The position numbers and the translations under genes are program-made. This document shows positions 18,189-25,385 of a stretch of DNA of 64,000 bases, one piece after another. A model generated the notes under the pieces. It saw only the letters and a program-made list of their open reading frames with translations, made no database searches and had not been told where the DNA came from. Origin of the DNA: Thermodesulfovibrionales bacterium (GTDB lineage: Bacteria; Nitrospirota; Thermodesulfovibrionia; Thermodesulfovibrionales; SM23-35); NCBI GenBank assembly GCA_031082155.1, contig JAVHLL010000003.1, positions 50,875-114,874 of the forward strand, given 5' to 3'. The stretch's first letter is position 1; each line of letters starts with the position of its first letter.

Positions 18189-19028
18189 GTGGGTATATTG
18201 AACTATTTTAAGCCTGTTTCCGTAATGACCGCGGAGGAGGTAAGGGAATTCCTGAAAAAGAGAAATCCGGGAGAGTACAATCTCGTTGACGTGCGGCAAC
18301 CCGCTGAATATGAAAAGGAACATATCCCCGGCTCACAGCTCATTCCCCTCGGAGAACTTCGCGAACGCATCAATGAGATTGATCCATCCAAACCCACGAT
18401 CGCCTATTGAGCGGCAGGTGTCCGCAGCCGTGCTGCTGCATCGACGCTGAAAGAAGAGGGGTTTGACAAGGTCTACAGCATGGAAGGGGGCATCCGTGCC
18501 TGGGGCGGCCTTCTCGCCGAAGGGGCTCCTGAAGCCGGCATGGCCTACTTCCCTGATACCGCCGGACCAAAGGAGATGATCGGCCTCGCATGGATACTTG
18601 AAGAAGGCTCACGGAGATTCTATTCAGAACTTGCCGGCATACTGAAGGATGAAGAGGGAATTGCAATATTCCACGATCTGACCGCTGCTGAAGAACAGCA
18701 TAAGACATCTCTCATGGATTTATTGCAGGACATCTCAGGAGAAGAAACCGCAGAGGATATCCCCGGTTCTCTTGCAGGACCGGATGAAATCGGAGATGTC
18801 ATGGAGGGCGGGATGCGCGTTAGCCAGGCGCTGCGCTGGACCGAGGGAAAACCGCTGGAGAGGATACTCGAGTTTGCGATCTCCCTTGAGTCGAATGCGT
18901 ATGATCTCTACATTAAAATGGGGCGCAGGGTAAGGGATGAAAAATCAAAAAAAGTGTTTGCCATGCTTGGAGAAGAGGAGAAACGGCATCTCGGAAAACT
19001 GGCTTCCCTACTTGAACGGAAGCTATAG
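18189..19028 (+). CDS. Rhodanese-ferritin-like fusion with in-frame TGA (probable selenocysteine) at the catalytic site
   Basis: Read through codon 74 (TGA, 18408-18410), this frame is open for 279 residues from GTG at 18189, behind a GAGGGA site. Residues about 8-110 are a rhodanese domain: NLVDVRQPAEYEKEHIPG, then TIAY-U74-AAGVRSR, then KVYSMEGGIRAW. The TGA stands exactly where the catalytic Cys of the CxxGxR active-site loop belongs. Residues about 125-279 are a rubrerythrin/ferritin-like helical domain with two ExxH motifs (E168/H171, E264/H267) and helix glutamates near 138 and 233. Homology continues on both sides of the TGA without a frame change, so recoding is a better reading than decay. 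Cys and Sec forms of rhodanese-like proteins are known. Likely role: sulphur or selenium transfer coupled to a di-iron site. Confidence 0.82.
18411..18436 (+). promoter_or_regulatory. Candidate bacterial SECIS hairpin after the TGA
   Basis: Immediately 3' of the TGA, GCAGC at 18424-18428 pairs with GCTGC at 18432-18436 around a CGT loop whose G lies 20 nt after the codon. A second small stem (GCGG/CCGC at 18411-18414 and 18422-18425) overlaps it. Bacterial SECIS elements are short hairpins with a loop G about 16-37 nt after the UGA, so position and loop fit. The stem is short. Confidence 0.4.
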
Positions 19029-19110
19029 GAGTCAGAGCTTCAATGCACGGGAGAAATATCCGTCATTGAAGGCACATTGCGGTTTATGGTATTTTATATA
19101 TCTTGATTAA

Positions 19111-19184
19111 TGGGGAGTCGTCCAGAGGCAGGACGGCAGACTCTGGATCTGCTTACAGGGGTTCGAATCCTCTCTCCCCAGCCA
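19111..19184 (+). tRNA. tRNA-Gln (CTG anticodon)
   Basis: A full cloverleaf can be drawn. Acceptor TGGGGAG/CTCCCCA, anticodon stem GCAGA/TCTGC with loop CTCTGGA (anticodon CUG), T arm with GTTCGAATC, discriminator G and encoded CCA at 19182-19184. Confidence 0.93.
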
Positions 19185-19194
19185 AGTAAGTCAG

Positions 19195-19253
19195 AGTGTA
19201 GAGTGAAAAGTTATAAATTAAGAGTTGAAGAGGATAACTTTTCACTCTACACT
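19195..19253. repeat. 20-bp perfect inverted repeat between tRNA genes
   Basis: Arms at 19195-19214 and 19234-19253 are exact reverse complements (AGTGTAGAGTGAAAAGTTAT) around a 19-nt loop. It fills the space between the two tRNA genes and is followed by a further partial copy (TTTCAACCTTTTCACTTTT). It lacks a T-tract in the usual terminator position. It looks like a REP-type palindrome or tiny non-autonomous element, or a processing hairpin. Confidence 0.7.
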
Positions 19254-19279
19254 TTCAACCTTTTCACTTTTGTCGGATT

Positions 19280-19355
19280 GGTCCCATCGTCTAGAGGCCT
19301 AGGACGTGGCCCTCTCAAGGCTAAAACACGGGTTCGAATCCCGTTGGGACCGCCA
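19280..19355 (+). tRNA. tRNA-Glu (CTC anticodon)
   Basis: Acceptor GGTCCCA/TGGGACC, anticodon loop CTCTCAA (anticodon CUC), T arm ACGGG-TTCGAAT-CCCGT, discriminator G and encoded CCA at 19353-19355. It follows tRNA-Gln by 95 nt. Confidence 0.93.
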
Positions 19356-19530
19356 ATTAAATCTGCATAGGTCAATTATATTCTTTTCATCAAAGAGTCA
19401 TTGAAGTTATAGTAACAGTATTAAAAAGCCGCGGTGCATGCAAATTGCGAGCAATTTTAAGACCTCATGAAACTGTGTGATACTCTAAGATACTTCATAA
19501 CTGCTTGATTTTAATGAATAAACTTACCAT

Positions 19531-19602
19531 GCGAGAGTGACGGAACTGGAAGACGCGCTGGACTTAGGACTCGCCGGCAGAACCTTGTGGGTTGAACGCC
19601 CT
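19531..19602 (+). pseudogene. Degenerate tRNA-Leu-like remnant
   Basis: The 5' half resembles bacterial tRNA-Leu(UAG): GCGAGAGTGACGGAACTGG, GACGCGCTGGACTTAGGA with a UAG anticodon position, and a GGGTTGAACGCCC T-arm-like piece. The anticodon stem does not pair, and there is no 3' acceptor strand complementary to GCGAGAG and no CCA. I read it as a truncated or decayed tRNA gene, not a functional one. The 176 nt before it (from 19356) show nothing else. Confidence 0.5.
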
Positions 19603-19666
19603 TGGTCAGTCTACTGGGGAATTTTTCCCGGATATACTTCAGGATAGTATAGCGGGGAGGAGAAAA

Positions 19667-20191
19667 ATGGAGCAGATAAGAGACTACGCACTCTGGATTA
19701 TTCCGGATGGAGAGACATTCAGAGATTTAAAAAAGCGCATTGATCTCATCAGCTGTATGTACTCGACACCATCTTTTATCCCCCATATCACGATTCTCGG
19801 ACGAGTTACTGGTTCTGAGAATACACTTATCTCAAAAGGGATTTGTCTCAGTAGCATCATTCGGCCATTTCATATTTCCCTGACAACGATTGAATATTCC
19901 GATGAATATTTCAGGTGTTTATTCATAAAGTCAGAGAGGAGCAAGGAACTGATTAATCTGCATAAGAAAACAAAGACGATATTCAACATTAAAAACAGAA
20001 AATACTATATGCCACATATGAGTCTGATGTATGGAAATCTGCCTTTCCATTTAAAAAAGAAAATCATATCGGATATGGGAAAAGGGTACCCGGAACATAT
20101 TGCAATAAAAAGCATTCATCTGGTTTCGGCATCAGTCGAAACTGATCCCACAACATGGCACAACGTAAAGGAATTTCCTCTTGGACACTAA
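19667..20191 (+). CDS. 2H phosphoesterase (2'-5' RNA ligase / cyclic phosphodiesterase-like)
   Basis: 174 aa with the two tetrapeptides that define 2H enzymes: H40-I-T42 in FIPHITILG and H117-M-S119 in MPHMSLMYG. Such enzymes hydrolyse or ligate 2',3'-cyclic or 2'-5' phosphate bonds in RNA or nucleotides. Start taken at ATG 19667 behind GGGGAGGAG; an in-frame ATG 75 nt earlier lies on the tRNA remnant and has no ribosome site. The next gene overlaps it by 11 nt. Its place beside tRNA genes suggests an RNA substrate, but this is inference. Confidence 0.8.
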   Translation: MEQIRDYALWIIPDGETFRDLKKRIDLISCMYSTPSFIPHITILGRVTGSENTLISKGICLSSIIRPFHISLTTIEYSDEYFRCLFIKSERSKELINLHKKTKTIFNIKNRKYYMPHMSLMYGNLPFHLKKKIISDMGKGYPEHIAIKSIHLVSASVETDPTTWHNVKEFPLGH

Positions 20192-20975
20192 TGTTCAGGT
20201 CCCCGGAATTCAGGATGTGGTGAATTTTCTCGTCAATCCTCTCTGGTACCTGTTCCTGGGCATTATACTCCTCATATTTATCAAGAAACACAGGTTCAAG
20301 GTTGGGATTCTGCTTTTTCTTTATGCCTACCTTATAAGTATTCCATTTACTGGTAATGTCTTTTCCAGAGCATGGAGGATTGATGATTCCCTGAATACTA
20401 AGATTACTTATGATGCTGTTATAGTGCTGACGGGATTCAGTCAGTCAGGTTGGCACTTGGAACGATCAGGTATTCCTTATATAGCAGAAGATTTTTTTGC
20501 GGCCAGCAGCTCAACTGATAGGATTCTTGCAGGTATCTATTTCGTAACATCAGGACAGGCAAAGAATTTGCTGGTTGGGAACTGGGTTGTCGAGTCATCA
20601 CAATATGGGGCGACCAGGAAATATGAAGAAGGAAAATTCCTGCTGAAACTGGCATCAGATATGGGAGTGAAGAACCAGCAGCTCCACATTTATGGAAGAG
20701 TAAAAAGGACACTAGATGAGGCGGAAGGGGTGAAGAGATTTGTTGAAGGGAATCGTATGGAAAAGATCTTACTGGTCACCTCTGAAATCCACATGCGGAG
20801 GGCACTGGCGCTCTTTCATAAACAGGAACTGTACCCTCATGCTTTTTCAGTGAACAGAGTTAATCCTTTAACGGTGAGGTCTTTTGTGCCGGGAGGAGTA
20901 GGCATTGAAACAACAAGGGAATGTCTGCACGAGCTTATCGGTTATATAGGATATTTCCTCAAGGGGAATCTTTAG
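20181..20975 (+). CDS. DUF218 / YdcF-ElyC-SanA family membrane protein
   Basis: 264 aa, TTG start with AAGGA upstream. Two N-terminal membrane segments (about 15-35 and 42-58) are followed by a DUF218 domain: YDAVIVLTG near 77, a conserved gap with YGATRKYEEG, and ILLVTSEIHMRRALALF, the family's VTSxxHMxRA signature. ElyC and SanA act in envelope integrity; the enzymatic reaction is unsettled. Coupled to the 2H phosphoesterase by an 11-nt overlap. Confidence 0.82.
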   Translation: MDTNVQVPGIQDVVNFLVNPLWYLFLGIILLIFIKKHRFKVGILLFLYAYLISIPFTGNVFSRAWRIDDSLNTKITYDAVIVLTGFSQSGWHLERSGIPYIAEDFFAASSSTDRILAGIYFVTSGQAKNLLVGNWVVESSQYGATRKYEEGKFLLKLASDMGVKNQQLHIYGRVKRTLDEAEGVKRFVEGNRMEKILLVTSEIHMRRALALFHKQELYPHAFSVNRVNPLTVRSFVPGGVGIETTRECLHELIGYIGYFLKGNL

Positions 20976-21173
20976 TTACTTCACAACAGTCCGTGTAACC
21001 TTTCAATACAAGCAGAACATAGAATATCTCTGGCTCCCTTAGGTTATTCAGGAAATAATCTGTTGTCACATTATTTTGTTGAAAAAATTGTGTTAATAGA
21101 GTATGTTTTCTTACATTCTTTGGTGAGATAACAAGTTGAAAAAACAGGCTTCCGGCTACGGGGGAGGATTTTA

Positions 21174-23426
21174 GTGGAAAATCTGCAGACATTGGAAAAG
21201 AAATTATTGATTCTTCAGGAAATTTCCAGTGTTATCACTGCAACGAAGGACATCACAACTCTTGCCTACCTGATGCTTGACCGTGCCATTGAATATACGA
21301 ATGCCGAAAAAGGCTCTCTGATGCTGAAGAATGAACTGGATGAGCTTTATATTCTTGCAGCAAGAGGGTTTGATATCCCGTTTATCGAGAACTACAAAGT
21401 GAAAGTCGGCGACGATGTCGCTGGGTTTGTTGCTAAAAATCGTTCTTGTGTCCTTGTCGAAGACATTGAAACTGATCCGAGATTCGAGCGTATCAGAAGG
21501 AACCGGTATAAAACAAAATCGTTTATATCCTGTTCCATTATAAGCGGGGAAAGACTGTACGGGGTCATAAATATTAATGATAAAAAGGATGCCACCCCCT
21601 TTACAGAAGATGAGCTTAATCTCCTGAATGTCATTGCCGATCAGGCTGCGATTGCCTTTGAAAATGCATTCCTGATCAGACAGCTTAGGGCAAAGGCATC
21701 GGACCTTGAAGATATCAACAGGAAATTAATAGAAACGGACATAGATAAGACCGAGTTTATTACCCGTATTTCTCATGAGTTGCGTTCTCCGCTCAATTCG
21801 ATCAAAGGAGCAGTCTATTACCTTCTGCAGGCAGAGAAGCTGAAAAGGGATAAGGCGACAGATTTTTACAACATAATCCTCAACGAAACGACCGGCCTGG
21901 TGTCCATTGTTGAGAACCTTATTGATTTTCTGAGGCTTGAAAATGAAGCTCTGGTTATGGAGAAATCATTAATCAATCTGCCGGATCTGCTGAATGAACT
22001 GTCCAGATCCAAGGTACTCAGAATCATGCTGACCCAGAAAGACATTCAGTTCGATATGGAGATCCAGAGGCCTTTGCACGATATCATAGGTGACAGGAGT
22101 AAGGTCACACAAATGTTCATGAATCTGATGGAAGGATTATCTTTCCATCTTCAGGGCGGCGACAGAATGAATATTGCAGTAAAGGAAGATGACTATGTCC
22201 ATGTGACGGTTACCGTGTCCAGAAATATTGCTGAAGAAGTCATAAGCAATCTCTCAAAGTCCAAGTATTTCTTCTACAAAGAGTGGTCCTTTGACGAGAT
22301 ACGGCTTTATCTTGCAAAAAAAGCTGCGGAGGCCCACGGTTGGATATTTGAGACGAAAAATTCTGATGATAATTGCATAGTAAACATTTCCATTCCCAAA
22401 AGTGAACAGGATTCACTGGATACCGCTGTTACTTTGACCATGAACATGTTTGCCGATTTCATCTCGGAGCTGTTAGGTCTGAATATATGTTCAATTATGC
22501 TCAGGGATAATATGACTGCAGATCTGGTAATCAAAGGCTCGAAAGGACTGAGCGATGAAATAGTCAGGAGGACGCGAATCAATGTCGGTGAACAGATTGC
22601 AGGATGGGTGGCCGCATCAGGTAAGCCACTCCTTATAGGAGACATTGAAAAAGACTTGCATTTAGACCGAAAGAACATTGCACAGTATAATACAAAGTCC
22701 TTGCTTTCACTACCCTTAAAAACCCGTGACAGGGTGATCGGCGTACTGAATCTAAATAATAAAAAAACGGCGGAAGTATTCACGAAGAGAGATTTGTATA
22801 TTGCGCTTATCATGTCAGACAGAATTGCCCATTTTATTGAGGGACTGCGTGAGGATAAATATGAAGAAGCTGAGATACATCAGACGATATCTTCCCTTGC
22901 CGCTCTCCTCGAAGCGGTAAAGAAATATCATAAAAAGGAGAAAATCCTGTCGGACCTTGTTCTGCAGATAATGGACAGGATGGGAACTGACACAGAGGAA
23001 AAGAAAAAGGCTATTTATGTTTCCATGATATACGACCTTGGTCTTATGAATCTTGACGAAAGCATTCTGTTAAAGGGGACACTGGGTGATACTGAGATGC
23101 AGTCTATAAGGAATCATCCGCATTTGACCGTCGAATTACTGAATTCCGTCGAGTTTGCTGAAGACGTGAAAAAAGCCATCCTGCACCACCATGAGCGGTA
23201 TGATGGGGCCGGGTATCCTTCCGGATTGAAGGGTGATGATATACCACTCATATCCAGGGTCATCGCTGTGGTTGACTCTTATCGTGCCATGATTTCTGAA
23301 AGATCCTATAACAAACAGTATACACATGACGAGGCCCTTCTGAACATAAAATCAGATTCAGGAACCCGCTACGATCCTGAAGTAGTCAGCGCTCTCGAGG
23401 CAGTTTTCAAAGAATTTCCGCTGTAA
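21174..23426 (+). CDS. GAF-kinase-like-GAF-HD-GYP-like signalling protein
   Basis: 750 aa, GTG start behind GGGGGAGG. GAF about 15-165, HisKA-like about 185-255 with FITRISHELRSPLNSIKG, a degenerate ATPase-like region about 270-400 lacking clear N and G boxes, a second GAF about 415-560, and an HD-GYP-like domain about 575-745. The phosphodiesterase metal dyad is altered: the expected LLHDIGK is MIYDLGL, so the His is lost, while HHHERYDGAGYP and VVDSYRAM remain. It may therefore bind rather than cleave cyclic dinucleotides, or have lost catalysis. It is the first of the cluster leading to the sigma-54 regulator and the adhesin-like genes. A TTGAAA-17-TATGTT promoter candidate lies at 21079-21107. 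Confidence 0.83.
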   Translation: MENLQTLEKKLLILQEISSVITATKDITTLAYLMLDRAIEYTNAEKGSLMLKNELDELYILAARGFDIPFIENYKVKVGDDVAGFVAKNRSCVLVEDIETDPRFERIRRNRYKTKSFISCSIISGERLYGVININDKKDATPFTEDELNLLNVIADQAAIAFENAFLIRQLRAKASDLEDINRKLIETDIDKTEFITRISHELRSPLNSIKGAVYYLLQAEKLKRDKATDFYNIILNETTGLVSIVENLIDFLRLENEALVMEKSLINLPDLLNELSRSKVLRIMLTQKDIQFDMEIQRPLHDIIGDRSKVTQMFMNLMEGLSFHLQGGDRMNIAVKEDDYVHVTVTVSRNIAEEVISNLSKSKYFFYKEWSFDEIRLYLAKKAAEAHGWIFETKNSDDNCIVNISIPKSEQDSLDTAVTLTMNMFADFISELLGLNICSIMLRDNMTADLVIKGSKGLSDEIVRRTRINVGEQIAGWVAASGKPLLIGDIEKDLHLDRKNIAQYNTKSLLSLPLKTRDRVIGVLNLNNKKTAEVFTKRDLYIALIMSDRIAHFIEGLREDKYEEAEIHQTISSLAALLEAVKKYHKKEKILSDLVLQIMDRMGTDTEEKKKAIYVSMIYDLGLMNLDESILLKGTLGDTEMQSIRNHPHLTVELLNSVEFAEDVKKAILHHHERYDGAGYPSGLKGDDIPLISRVIAVVDSYRAMISERSYNKQYTHDEALLNIKSDSGTRYDPEVVSALEAVFKEFPL

Positions 23427-23487
23427 CCCGAGGTCTCTTCTATTCACGGGATTGAGTATATACTGGTAAAAGAATTGATGGTCTCAC

Positions 23488-24972
23488 ATGCCTTCACAAA
23501 ATACTGAGAATACATTCCATGACAGGAAACCGGCTGCCGGACTGAAGCTGTCGATTTTTACACGGCTCGTCACAGGGTACGTCATCATTTTCATGCTGAT
23601 TGTGTGTGTTGGTATATATATCAATATGCAATTCAGCGAGCTAAAGAATGTTATAGGTTCCCTCATAACGGTGAATAACCGCATCTCGTCGTATAACAAG
23701 AGAATTATGGATATCCTTCTGACAATCGTAACGTATGAAAAGAAATTTATCATACTGAAGGATGAGTCCATATTTGAGCAATTAATGATAGCGAAAGGGG
23801 ACTTCGAACAATCACTGGAAACACTTGCGACATCTGTTGACGATAAACAGCTGCAACTTATCCTGGATGAGATTCGGGGAGCTTATGGTCAGTATGAAGA
23901 ATTGTTGGATAAAGAGGTCAGGATGCTCAAAACCGGCAAGAGTTACCGCCAGCACTGGTATGCCATGGAAAAAGAAAAAGCAGTCAATAAAATAATTGCC
24001 GGTTTGAAGGAAATAAGGACCTATAATGAAAACAGCACCGGTGAAAAATTGATCCGTCTGGAGGAGGCGGATGCCAGAGCATACAGCATATGGCTAATTG
24101 CAACCTCACTTGCGACGATAGCAGGAATCATACTCTCTGTCTTTATCACAAGAAGCATCACCAGACCGCTGGCCGTTATGAGAAAAAAGATCAGGGAGAC
24201 AGCAGAGTCCAATTATCAGCGCAACCTGCAGTTGTCGGCTCCCCCTGAGATAGATGAACTTATACAGGATTTCAATGCCATGTGCTACAGATTGAGAGAA
24301 ACAGACAGGATAAAATCGGATTTCTTCTCCTTCATGTCACATGAACTGAGGACCCCAATTACTTCTGTCAAGGAAGGTGTTATGCTCTTACTTGATGGTG
24401 TTGGTGGTGAAATTAACGAGAAACAGAAAAGAATACTGCAAATTATCTCCGAAGAGAGCGATCGCCTGATCAGACTGATAAACTCAATCCTCGACCTTTC
24501 CAAAATGGAGGCTGGTAAGATGCAATATCATCTTGGAGAAGCCGATATCTCTGCGCTGCTCTCACAGGCGGTCACAGAAATGGAACCTCTGACCAGGGCG
24601 AAGAACATCAAGGCAGAAATATCTGTTGAGGATGGGTTACCATATGTCAGTATGGATGAGGAGAAAATACTCCAGGTATTAAGAAATTTGATAGGAAATG
24701 CAATTAAATTCACTCCTGAAGAGGGACACATCACGGTTGCCGTGAAACACTCGTACAGAAAATTGGAAGTTTCAATTTCGGATGAGGGGCCGGGTATTCC
24801 CGAAGAACATATCCATCACATATTCGACAAGTTCAGGAGTTACGGCGCAATGAAGGGCTCCGGACTAGGTCTTGCACTTGCCAGAAGCGTTATCAATAAT
24901 CACGGAGGGATAATTTGGGCAGAAAACAATCAGGGCAAGGGAAGTACTTTTACATTTGTGCTGCCTGCCTGA
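23488..24972 (+). CDS. GlrK/QseE-like membrane histidine kinase
   Basis: 494 aa. Membrane segments at about 24-46 and 205-226 bracket a periplasmic helical sensor (about 47-204). HAMP about 227-280, HisKA with SFMSHELRTPITS, HATPase with NLIGNAIKFTPE, DEGPGI and GSGLGLAL. All kinase motifs look intact. The gene order kinase, lipoprotein, NtrC-type regulator is that of the enterobacterial glrK-qseG-glrR (qseE-qseG-qseF) locus, where the lipoprotein modulates the kinase. The lipoprotein start lies inside its 3' end (58-nt overlap). Confidence 0.88.
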   Translation: MPSQNTENTFHDRKPAAGLKLSIFTRLVTGYVIIFMLIVCVGIYINMQFSELKNVIGSLITVNNRISSYNKRIMDILLTIVTYEKKFIILKDESIFEQLMIAKGDFEQSLETLATSVDDKQLQLILDEIRGAYGQYEELLDKEVRMLKTGKSYRQHWYAMEKEKAVNKIIAGLKEIRTYNENSTGEKLIRLEEADARAYSIWLIATSLATIAGIILSVFITRSITRPLAVMRKKIRETAESNYQRNLQLSAPPEIDELIQDFNAMCYRLRETDRIKSDFFSFMSHELRTPITSVKEGVMLLLDGVGGEINEKQKRILQIISEESDRLIRLINSILDLSKMEAGKMQYHLGEADISALLSQAVTEMEPLTRAKNIKAEISVEDGLPYVSMDEEKILQVLRNLIGNAIKFTPEEGHITVAVKHSYRKLEVSISDEGPGIPEEHIHHIFDKFRSYGAMKGSGLGLALARSVINNHGGIIWAENNQGKGSTFTFVLPA

Positions 24973-25373
24973 TATTCGCAGTTCTCTGCAGCTGTGTTTC
25001 CTTCAGGGGAACGCTGGATGAAAAGATCATCAAGGATAAGGCGTTGTCTATGGTCAGGGACGGGGTGCAACTTTTGGAACAGGGTGACTATGAAGCTGCT
25101 GCAGACGAAAATATCAGGGCTCTGAAGATGTATCCCAATGTTCCGGTCGGCGATGAAGCATTGTTCAACATGGGACTTATCCATGCGCACTACAAAAATC
25201 CCCGGATAGATTTCAGGAAAGCTCGATCTTTTTTTGAAAGGCTATTACGCGACTACCCGGACAGCCGGTTTGCAGAGCAGTCAAGAATATGGATCAATGT
25301 TCTTCTTGCTATCGAAAAATCGAAGGAAGTGGATATCAGAATCCAGGAGATGAAAAGGGATCTCATGAGGTAA
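24915..25373 (+). CDS. QseG/YfhG-like lipoprotein with TPR-like repeat
   Basis: 152 aa from TTG 24915, supported by CGGAGGGA 4 nt upstream inside the kinase gene. Signal peptide with lipobox-like LCSC, the lipidated Cys being about residue 30. The mature part holds TPR-like helices: LEQGDYEAAADENIRAL, GDEALFNMGLIHAHYKNP, FRKARSFFERLLRDYPDSRFAEQS. By analogy with QseG it would sit in the outer or inner membrane and tune the upstream kinase. Position between kinase and regulator is the main support for this role. Confidence 0.75.
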   Translation: MGRKQSGQGKYFYICAACLIFAVLCSCVSFRGTLDEKIIKDKALSMVRDGVQLLEQGDYEAAADENIRALKMYPNVPVGDEALFNMGLIHAHYKNPRIDFRKARSFFERLLRDYPDSRFAEQSRIWINVLLAIEKSKEVDIRIQEMKRDLMR

Positions 25374-25385
25374 GAAGGGAAAGGC

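Noticed and set aside
18408..18410. TGA read as a true stop splitting a rhodanese fragment and a separate ferritin-like gene.
   Set aside because: The frame and homology continue without a shift, the next ATG lies inside the rhodanese fold, and the TGA occupies the catalytic Cys codon. A sequencing error remains possible but is less specific as an explanation.
19531..19602. Functional tRNA-Leu.
   Set aside because: The anticodon stem does not pair, and the 3' acceptor strand and CCA are missing.
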